A stretch of 64,000 nucleotides of DNA from Desmodus rotundus. Its lineage: Eukaryota; Chordata; Mammalia; Chiroptera; Phyllostomidae. The notes below the pieces were generated by a model. It was not told the DNA's origin. It searched no databases and was given only the letters and a program-made list of their open reading frames with translations. This document shows positions 23,250 through 32,085 of the stretch, piece by piece. The stretch lies in the NCBI RefSeq assembly GCF_022682495.2, contig NC_071390.1, positions 146,792,583-146,856,582 of the forward strand, given 5' to 3'. The first letter of the stretch is position 1. Each line of letters begins with the position of its first letter. Position numbers and translations under genes: made by a program.

Positions 23250-23445
23250 GAAGTTGTGGCCTCTAATACAGCAGCCATATGTGGCTATTCAAATGTGAAT
23301 TTCTTTAATTAAATATAAATAAAAATCCAGTCCTTCATTTGCATCAGCCACATTTCAAAGGCTTATCAGCCCCCAGTGGCTAGTGGCTACCAGATTGGTC
23401 AGTGCAGAGATAGAATATTTCCATCAGTGTATAAAGTTCTATTGT
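23250..23445. mobile_element. second hAT-type MITE fragment
   Basis: CAGCCATATGTGGCTATTCA near the left and CCCAGTGGCTAGTGGCTACC with AATATTTCCATCAGTG near the right match a mammalian hAT-Charlie-like MITE in which the word 'agccacatgtggcta' recurs in opposite orientations. It directly abuts the fragment at 23068-23245. Confidence 0.6.
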
Positions 23446-24980
23446 GACTTATATATTAATTAATGTTATATATTAACATATATTTATCCTTTATGTTACA
23501 CCACTCATGACCCAAACATATCATGTTCTTTGATCTCCATTACTTTTTAAATCAAAGATAAAAATCATCTCAGGCAATGGTTGTGAGTCTCATTACCTGC
23601 CTCTGGGCAGTATAGTAAACCTTGTTCTGTAAATAATCACCCACACAGAATTTTCTCCAGTGTATCCATGATCTAATTTGTAAAAGTGATTACCTTCTTC
23701 CATGTGAGTCTAAGCTATGGGCCTTCTAGCAGTTTTCATATGTTTTGTTTGACTCTTGCATTCACAATTCCTTGCTGGCATCTTGGTAGGAGACAGAGTC
23801 CTTGGACCACGGTGGATTTCCCTTCCTTGGAAAGGGAGTCACTTAGAACCACAGCCTGAGAACTCTTGGCTGGAGCTGTGATGAGAGCAGCAAACTCTTC
23901 CCCAAAAGTTGTGGAGACATCTCTGTTGCTAAGAGCAAGACACTGCCCCAAGGAAAGATTTTGGAAGCTGAAAGGAACCATTGCCCACAGTCTTGGCAAA
24001 GGCTTGCTTGGCCCTCTCTGAGATGATATGCGATATATTGGAACTGGTAAAGAAGGGGGTGGGACCTGGGGAACCCCTTCCAATCTGCTCTAAGAGTCCT
24101 ATCTGTTTTAGGGCAAAAGGTGCAGTTGCTGTTCAAAGAGATCCAACAATGCAGTGACCTAAAAGACAAAGAAGTTCATTTCTTTCATATGACAGTCCAA
24201 GGCAGATGTTCCAGGTGTGGTTGGCTCTGTTCTACAGCTATTTAAGGAAGTTCCAAGTCTTTGCTCTGTCCTCTCCTACTCCCGTGTCCCTAGGAAGGAT
24301 TGTCACATGCACAGTTGAATCTGTTTACAGGCTTGCACAATTTTCAACTTGGGGGAAGGGATGAAAAGTATGGAGGAGGCATGCCCACTCCCTGAAGGCC
24401 TGGGACCAGAGACGTAACTCCTTGCGCTGCTCCGTTGCCCTGGACACCATGACCTAACCATAAGGGTGATTGGGACTGCAGCCTGGACTTGTGCTCAGGA
24501 AGGACTGGAAGTGGATTTGGGGAGACCGACAGCACTCTCCACCATCTTTTCCCTTTCTCAGCTCCTAAGAATTTTTATTTTCAAACATCAAGACTCCATA
24601 TCCACCAAGAAAATGTATTTTTCTCTCCCCTTCCCTTTTTACCTTTCTCTCTCCCTTAAAAATATTCCAAGAATAAATGTTAATTTGTTTTTGCAATCTT
24701 TTTGTTATTGTTTCAAGAATGACAAATCCTCCAAACCCATATAGTGGTTTGAAAATACATTACATTTCTATAAGGAAAAAACCTTTTCTATATAAATACT
24801 AAACTCTGCGAAACGGAAGATATGGAGTGTTTTCATGGAGCAGGGGTGGTGTGAGACACTGACCCCTCCCATCATACCTTCAACAGCCAGAAGCAGAGAT
24901 ACAACCAGAAAGTGCTTCAGAGCCAATCAGCTGTGTGCAAGTCTCATTACTTTGTTCCCTTCATTCCACTAGAGCGGCTC
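23446..24980. other. unassigned non-coding sequence
   Basis: There is an AT-rich palindromic patch at 23448-23490. The remainder has ordinary base composition with chance open frames below 120 codons. No repeat or gene is recognised. Confidence 0.4.
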
Positions 24981-24993
24981 CAAGTCCTGACAA

Positions 24994-25530
24994 TCAGTGG
25001 GGATAATTGACATGAAAATGCTCAACTCCGAAGTGCCCAAGCTTTCCCAAAACAATTGCTGAATTGTTCCAGGACCTGTTGATGCAACAAACCTCGTGCT
25101 GAGAAGTTTGCCCCGTAATTAGCAAGCAGCAGCTGTCAAGCCCATCAAGTGGTTTTATGGGATGAAGTGAATGAGACAAAGCAGTTTGTTCTCTTTCTCT
25201 GGCAGGGGAGACAGTTGGTTTCTGAGTGGAGCTGACACTTCTGTAAAGGAAACTAAGTGAATTTGGCTTCCATTTCACACTGGTGCTTTCCAGATTGATA
25301 CCGAATCTATGAGGCTCATCTCTGGAGCCTGGTTCCTTGGCACTTGGCTGATGGGGTAGCAAATTCTTCGTGCAGCCCGGGAAGGAAATATAGGCTATGG
25401 GTTGTAAGCCCCATCTGCTGTATGCCTGAATAACCCTTAACAACCTCTGGGAATTCTCAAAACCAAGAACCCTTTGCACTGCTTCAACGCTGGAAGGAAG
25501 CTCCACATGTGATAGTTTTAATCTTAACAT
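24994..25530 (-). pseudogene. possible Ty3/gypsy-like pol fossil (178-codon open frame)
   Basis: A minus-strand frame of 178 codons is open from 25530 to 24994. Near its start it reads PSSVEAVQRVLGFEN followed by a YSR about ten residues on. This resembles the end of the Ty3/gypsy reverse transcriptase palm/thumb, where P-T/S-x-V-x3-VQRFLGF-x-N is typical. A later GHFGVEH recalls the GHxG(I/V)E word of gypsy integrase zinc-binding regions. Spacing between the two is shorter than in an intact pol, and the middle shows no clear RNase H. No LTRs are visible around it. This could be an old mammalian gypsy fossil, a domesticated fragment, or chance. I prefer the first but weakly. Confidence 0.3.
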
Positions 25531-25933
25531 TGACTTTTCATATTTGGGGAAATTTGAAATGGGTAGGTTGAAGCCAATTACTCGGTGCTAGAAGAACACC
25601 ATTCACTGTATACCTGTGATTAAAATCAAGAAGATTTTCATTTTTTATCTGCATTTAATGAAAACATACAGTTGTAAAGAGACATTGTGGCATGGCGGCA
25701 AGAGCAGCAGATAAGCGGTGGGTAGAGATTGCTTGATTTCTGTGGGTCTCAGCCACCACACTTGTAAATTGGGACCGTTCTTTACAATTTTCTCTAACTC
25801 CAAATATGTATGAATTGATGGAGAGTGTCCTATACCGAATAATACCAAATACTGCAATATATATAGCGATATACTTAAAGTGGTTTTCAGTAAAAATTTA
25901 TCTCGTTATATACATACGTTAATATGTTTATAT

Positions 25934-26096
25934 GGCCCTGGCTGGTGTGGCTCTGGATTGAGTGATGTCTGGCAAACCAAAGGGTCACTGGTTCGATTCT
26001 CCGTCAGGGCACATGCCTGGGTTGCAGGCCAGGTCCCCAGTAGGGGGTGCTCTCTTTCTCTCTCTCTAAAAATAAATAAATAAAATATATATTTAA
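25934..26096 (+). mobile_element. VES SINE, sense, internally shortened
   Basis: It begins GGCCCTGGCTGGTGTGGCTC, has GGTTCGATTCTCCGTCAGGG and GGGTTGCAGGCCAGGTCCCC, then jumps from AGTAGGGGGTGCTC straight to CTCTCTCTCTAAAAATAAAT. The GAGAGGCAACC...GATGTTTCTC segment present in other copies is missing. TSDs AATATGTTTATAT at 25921-25933 and AATATGCTTATAT at 26097-26109 match at 12 of 13 bases. Confidence 0.93.
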
Positions 26097-26109
26097 AATA
26101 TGCTTATAT

Positions 26110-28204
26110 GTGTATTTACATGAGCTGTGATAAAGCTCCGTGGACACACTGATGCATCAGGTATTTACACACAGACTCAGAGCAGTTAGAAATGCATATG
26201 ATTTCAAAATATGACTATCATGTTGCTGAATATATGAGAAGGGAAATTCATTTACTCAGCATTATATATCAATATTCAATAATCATTGTTATTAATATTA
26301 TATTTATACTGTGGTGATGACTATAATACTCGTAATGAGATCTAAGAAGGCTAAAATTTTAACTGGCACTTTATGTGTGTTAAAAAATTGTGATGAGAAA
26401 GAGAAAAACCCCCATTTACTTTAAACTCTCACTGTAGGCTTAAAAAGCTTTTAGCCAATTGTGTCATTATAGAATTGGGGAAAAATATACAGTGCATAAT
26501 AGTACATTGTTTATTTTATTTTACCAACCATGCCATCCATCTCTTGGTGGGCTTTAAATTGTAACCAGGTGAAATGAAATTGGACCATTGGCATCAATAG
26601 CACATGAGCGCCTATAAAATGAAATACGTACTTGGGAATTTTGTTTGTATTTCCCTTAATTTCAGATTATCTAACAGCAGAAAAGAGCAGCTGCTACATG
26701 GCCTCTGAGATAATATAGCAGAAAAAATGTCTTATTTAACTTAGAGGATGACCCAATTTGCAGATTAGAGAAATAAAATTTTATTTTTTGATTACTGCAC
26801 ATTTTATAATCTAGAATATTAAGACTCAGAGCCAGAGATGGGATAAGTTAATGTAGACAGTTAGGAAGTAATCCCTTCTAGTATTTCTTTGCACTTATTT
26901 TTCCCACTGTAGTTCCACCTTTTATCACTATAATTGACCATAGAAGGAATTCAATAAATCTTTGTATATTGGGTAGAGGAACAAATGAAAGAATTTGGAA
27001 AGAGGTTCCTAATGTCTTTGTGAACATCAGAGTTACATTTTGATAGAGTTCACCCAGACCAAAAAGATGAAGCATGTCTAATTTCTCTGGAAACTAAAGG
27101 AATGAAATGTTTTATTGCCATCTAAATATAGCCCATTGATATTTTTAGTGATAGAAGAGATACCCATATACCTACCTCGACTTTGTGGAGACGGGAAGAC
27201 TGTGCGGAATCTGCATTTCAATCGCACAGCTCTCTGAGCTGCAGAGTATAATATACTGGGACTGAGCATTTGTTTGTTCATCAATTATTTCAGAACATTT
27301 GCTGAGCATCCCCTCTGTGCCAGGCACCATGCTATTTCCAGATATTCAGAAATGAACAATACAGGTTCTTTATTTCTACTAAAAAAGTTCTACGTCTGTC
27401 TGGGGAAGGGAATACATAAGGAGACCCAGCTTGAGCAGACTGAATTTGGAATCCAGCTCAGCCCTTCGAAGCCACGTGGCCGTGATTAAATGCTGATTCA
27501 CTTTCTTCATTTATAAATTGGGAGATGGCATACTTGTGTATTCTTATTGTTTGTAATTTCATATTTGAATGCAGAATGAATTTGGAATCCTGCATCTGCT
27601 GGATCCTTGTATTGGGTGGTGATTTTTAAAGTGGGTCAAGGTAGCAGTCCTTTCTTACCACAACGTTAGGGTCCCTTCTGGGTGCAGATTGGCTCCCCAT
27701 CACCTTCTCTGCCTGAAGGATTCCAGGCTGACATTCTGCTCATTTATGTATCGACCATTCTTGTTGCTGTGCATTAGGGTTTCTGTCTCTTTAATCCCAC
27801 TGTGAAAACAGAACCTACTCTTGGTACTACTTGCCTAGCCTTCCATATCTGAGGCAAATTTATAGCTCATTGGAAATTTCCACGATTCTTTTCTGTAGCT
27901 GCTGGAAACAGAAGTGAAGCAGGGCTTGTGTGTGGTGCATGTGTGTGTGTTTGAGTGGGATGCAAGAGCGGCTTCTTTTTCAGTTCTCTGTTTAGTCTTT
28001 CCTACAGGTTCCATTTTTTAAGCCACAGTTTGTTTTGTTTTTTTAAAACTTTGTACAAAGGAATGAACTTCAGGTGTTTCACAGAAAAATAATACATGAA
28101 GTGAGTGTCCTGGGGTGAGGTGGAGACCATTATAAGGTGTGTGTGGCCATGGACCGGACTTATGGGAGAGATGGGCTCGCTCTGGTGGTTTCCCTGAGAA
28201 TATT
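26110..28204. other. unassigned non-coding sequence with one L2/MIR-like piece
   Basis: TTTGCTGAGCATCCCCTCTG with GCCAGGCACCATGCTA at 27298-27335 resembles the widespread L2/MIR-related tail sequence. The rest, including 26.1-27.2 kb and 27.5-28.2 kb, shows nothing I can identify. Confidence 0.4.
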
Positions 28205-28745
28205 GCCATGAAGGGATGTGGCTGGTAAGTCTGCTAGTTCAAAAAAGACTACAGATTTCTTGACGATGCTGTCACTGAGAAGTGGAGTGTCTGTCCTCCT
28301 TAAATTTGGGTGGGCTTGCGACGTGCTTGTAGGCAGTAGAATGCTGCAAGACTTTGACAGCCAGGTTGAAAAAAGCAATGCAGCTTCTGCTTTGTTGACC
28401 AGGACTCTCACTTTTGAGCTCTGAGCTGGTCACTCTGCGAGGAAGCCCAGGCCACATGCACAGGGCACATAGAAGAGGTCCCACATGACAGCCAGCATCA
28501 ACCACCAGACATGTGAGTGAAGGCTGCTTCAGAAGATTCCAGTCCCCAGATGGTGAGTCACCTCTAGCTGTGGAGTTTGTCCATTTGGGGTCCTACCTAT
28601 TGCTGAGCAGACATAAGCAATTTGTGTTGTACTCTGACCAAATTCCTGACCTACAAAATTTGTGAACATAAAGAAGTGATTGTTTTAAGCTATTGGGTTT
28701 TGAAGTAATTTGTTTTGCAGCAATAGTAACTGGAAGAATAGGACA
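28205..28745 (+). mobile_element. MLT1-type LTR (ERVL-MaLR), sense
   Basis: The order AGGAAGCCCAGGCCACATGC, GACAGCCAGCATCAACCACC, AGACATGTGAGTGAAGGCTG, AGATTCCAGTCCCCAGATGG, ATTCCTGACCTACAAAATTT, and finally TTTGTTTTGCAGCAATAGTA with ACTGGAAGAATA is that of an MLT1 LTR of the MaLR group. The 5' boundary is approximate. No internal MaLR sequence follows, so it is solo or truncated. Confidence 0.75.
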
Positions 28746-29293
28746 TGGGAGTAAGGATGTGGAGTGGGAGGGACCAACAGCCTGCAGGAAGCATTATGTT
28801 CCCTTTTTCCTGTGGCACCTCGTATTCTGCTGTGGTTGGTTGTGTCCTGAACCAACACTGGAGCAGAGTAAGAAGACTGGGAATAAGGGTCCAGAACAGG
28901 CTTTAGCATCAGTTACAAGGGAAAAGAGAAGGAGATAGGGAGGAAGTTTTTGTGGCCAACAGCTGCAGGCAGTCATTTTTAGGCAACCCAACATAAATCC
29001 AGTGTAAACAAATCAGTGGGTACCTGTACAAAAGTTCCTTTATAAGAACCTAAGTTTCAGGAATGGGGGATTCTGTTTTTGTAAAGTCAGATATATATAT
29101 CAATTTCCTAGTCAAGGTTTTTCAAAAAGAATGTTTCCATGTAGACTGTGGGAACAGTTACTCCCCTGGTTATTTGACAGCGGAGAGGAACGGCACACAT
29201 GCAATAAACCAGGACTCCTCTGCCCAAGGCAGGCCCATGGAACCAGGGCAGGGAGAGTGGCGATCGGTCCAGTCCAGGGCAGGGCCCAGCCAC
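28746..29293. other. unassigned non-coding sequence
   Basis: No gene or repeat is recognised. Chance open frames below 85 codons occur on both strands. Confidence 0.4.
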
Positions 29294-29309
29294 TGAGAGT
29301 CAGGGACTT

Positions 29310-29476
29310 TTTAAAATTTTATTGATTTTTGTTGAGAGAGACACACACACACATCATTTTGATTTTCCACTTATTTAGGCATTTACTGGTTGGTTCTTGT
29401 ATGTGCCCCGAGGATCAAACCTACAAACTTGGCATATTGGGGTGATGCTCTAACCAACTGAGCGACCCAGCTAGGG
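29310..29476 (-). mobile_element. tRNA-derived SINE, older bat type, antisense
   Basis: TTTTTAAAATTTTATTGATT (complement of an A-rich tail), GAGAGAGACACACACACACA, GGTTGGTTCTTGTATGTGCC, GGATCAAACCTACAAACTTG and CTCTAACCAACTGAGCGACC are the parts of a tRNA-derived SINE in reverse. TGAGAGTCAGGGACTT (29294-29309) and TGAGAGTTGGGGACTT (29477-29492) are TSDs with 14 of 16 identical. It differs from VES in the tRNA-like part and resembles the copy at 9283-9428. Confidence 0.85.
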
Positions 29477-29492
29477 TGAGAGTTGGGGACTT

Positions 29493-31134
29493 CTGCTCCA
29501 GAACCTTCCACGCTGAGAAACAGCATGGTTCTCACAAGGCACTGAGATACCCTGCTACACAAATAAAGAGTGCTTGGAGATTTGATGCTTACTATACCCA
29601 GTTTGAAGTTTTCCCCTAAGATATAATTTATAGATTAATCTTTTTAAAAAAATAAATAAAATGATCTCAACTGGGGGAGAAAGGCTTCTAACCCAGTAGG
29701 TTTCTTAAATCATTCTTATGAATAGACTGTTTTTCTAATTTCTTCCCTAAGTTTTTGTATGATATATTATTACACCAGAATGTGAAACCAGCCAAATGAG
29801 CCCCAGGAAAGAAATATTGCTCCAAAGTAAATATAGAAACTTGGTTAATACTACATGATCAGATATCTTGCAAATAAGACACACAATTAAAATATCATCA
29901 TATATGAGATTGGGAGTTACAGATTGTATGATATAGTCCCACCCTGCTGAAGCAGAAATTTAATATACTTACAGAGCCTGGAGAAGAATTCTGGGAACAT
30001 GGAACTTTGGATCTGTATGGGGAGGAGAGAATGATTATGTAGAAATATGGCTGAAAACTAAGGGACACAGAGGAACAAAATCAGATCATAAATCTTTTAT
30101 GGAGAGTAAGTGTTTAGCGAACCATTGTTGCTGCACGAAGCAGGTAACATACTTGGACGTGAAGCAATTCTCAAAGCTTAGTGGTCAGAACAAAACTGCC
30201 AGATTAAATTCTATTAAAGCAAATTATATATATATGTATAAATATGCACACACGTATATATATGCTTTAATATATATATTATATATGTATGAAATATATA
30301 TGTATATATGTATGTATTTCTCATATATAGATGAAATTCAAAGTAAAACAATGTTCTACTTATTTGAAGCAAAACAATGAAACTTCACTAAATGAAAGAA
30401 TTAAGGATGAGGAGGTATTTTTAAAAAACACATTATAATGTGTAAATTATATGTACCTGCAAAAGTACATGAGTAAGTAGCATTATTCTGATGCTATTGA
30501 AAGTGGCAGCATCAGAAAAGTAAATACAGGGTAGCAAAGTGGAAGCTACAAACAGAGACACTCAAACTGTAGGAGAACATCTATTATTAGAGAGCATAAA
30601 GTAAGTCATTGTCTGACATTGCAAAAATTTTTATTGTAAAAACTTTTTATGTTGTGATATTATTTTACTTTAATGAGGCAGCTTACACAACTTGATATAT
30701 ATATTCATTAAAAGTTAGGAAGAGACTAAGTATCTTCTAATAAAGATTATTAGGCACAAAGAGATTGAAAGATTTCCCTTGAAAACCCAGTGTAACTCTT
30801 TTTTTCTTTTTTGGTGGATCCTTTCACGGGTGGTGATCAATTTTATTCTCTGTTTAATGGAGATAGGACTCTGTTCTCCTGACCTGTGCATTTTCACACA
30901 TTAAGGGACATTGAGCCTTTCCTTCCCTAGGGTCTTACAAATGGCTGACCGTAGTCCAGCAAAGCTGCAAACCCTGGTCTTAAAGGATCAAAGACTGAAA
31001 TGGAGCTAATTTCCTACAATGATTCTACAGCCTGGGGAGTTAACGAAGGAAAAGGTTGCCTATTGCCATTTATTGAACTAATTAAAAAATTGAAAAAAAC
31101 ATAGCTTTCGATAAAAAGTATATCTTAGCACATG
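29493..31134. other. unassigned AT-rich sequence
   Basis: The stretch is AT-rich with no recognised gene. It includes the TA/TG microsatellite cluster at 30219-30335. The rest holds no repeat I can name. Confidence 0.4.
30219..30335. repeat. (TA)n/(TG)n compound microsatellite
   Basis: Runs such as TTATATATATATATGTATAA, ACACGTATATATATGC, TTTAATATATATATTATATA and ATATATATGTATATATGTAT form a 117-bp AT-rich cluster with self-complementary segments. The 93-codon open frame crossing it (30099-30380) is a by-product of the repeat. Confidence 0.85.
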
Positions 31135-31138
31135 ATAC

Positions 31139-32081
31139 TGTTACAGAGCAAACCCGGAACAATATACTATTACGGAAAGGACCCCCCCTTTTCTCTGGGG
31201 GTCCTCCCCAACCTACTAGGTTTGCCTTGCCCACCGCCAGAGGAAAGATGTCTCTCAATGCCAGAGACTGGTGAAAAGGAAAGGAATTATTTATTTAAAA
31301 GTTATACAGACTTAGAGTAATGACTTAATGTCTTCATTAAAATACTAAAGTCCTTTAGAATACCCACAGATGCACACAGTCCTTCCTTCTCCCTCTGCCC
31401 AGTCTGGGGTACCGTATCTCAGGAAAAGAAGTACAAGTCCCTGATTCAGGCTCCCAGCACCATCAGCTGTGTCGCCACTACGGGGTCTCCACTCTGTCAA
31501 AGCTGCATGGTCCTCTCTCCCTTCTCCACCAAAGCCGAGTGGTCCTCTCTCTGGTATGACTGCCTTGCCTTGGTTTAAATCCCCGTGCCAGTCTTCCTCT
31601 GCAGCCCCATTTCTGACTCCTCCTACAGTCAGTTACACCTGCCAACATCCCCGTATCCTTCCAGCTTTCCTGGGCTGCCATAGTAAGTCTGGGCAGGTGT
31701 GGCCCCTTAGCATGGAGCCAATCTTCTCCAAGCTCTCATGCAGGCGCTGTAACCAGGGGGAGTTGCTTCCCCATTACATCTTGGGTGGAATCACTCCCAT
31801 CCCCCTGGCTCAAAACATGGCCACAGCTATTTAACATATCCATGAAACCAGTTAAAAGGTTATGGATATGTTAAATGACCATGCCAGAGGTTAGCTGCAC
31901 AGCTGTTGCTATATAAAACAGCTCTGAATGGCCCTGCTCCAGGTGTCCCTCCCCCAGCTCAGGCTTGTGGGGGTGAGGACAACCTATATACATTTTTCTA
32001 ATATTTCCTGGACACCTTGAGTTCTGGACCCCATTACAAATCCCTATTTGGGCCCCCCCCTCTTGGCTGCACCCTGTTACA
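31139..32081 (-). mobile_element. solo LTR, ERV1-like, antisense, 943 bp, perfect 4-bp TSD
   Basis: On the + strand the element starts TGTTACAGAG and ends ACCCTGTTACA, so on the minus strand it begins TGTAACAGGG and ends CTCTGTAACA: a TG...CA LTR with near-matching inverted ends. The direct repeat ATAC flanks it exactly (31135-31138 and 32082-32085); four bases is typical of ERV class I integration. The minus strand has an AATAAA signal at 31290-31295, about 150 bp from the 3' end. The unusual features are a long U3 and a strong hairpin at 31829-31876. No gag, pol or env sequence is present. The 121-codon plus frame at 31469-31834 lies inside the LTR and is not a gene. Confidence 0.85.
31829..31876. 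promoter_or_regulatory. 15-bp inverted repeat in the U3 part of the LTR
   Basis: ATTTAACATATCCAT at 31829-31843 and ATGGATATGTTAAAT at 31862-31876 are exact reverse complements, separated by 18 nt. The inner AACC/GGTT can extend the pairing past a 2-nt bulge. In the LTR orientation it lies several hundred bases upstream of the polyadenylation signal, where U3 regulatory elements sit. A protein-binding palindrome or a structural element is possible; the function is inferred. Confidence 0.7.
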
Positions 32082-32085
32082 ATAC

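Noticed and set aside
30099..30380. 93-codon plus-strand frame rich in Tyr, Ile and Met
   Set aside because: Composition is produced by the TA/TG microsatellite.
31469..31834. 121-codon plus-strand open frame
   Set aside because: It lies wholly inside the antisense solo LTR and ends in the U3 hairpin. LTRs often contain chance open frames.
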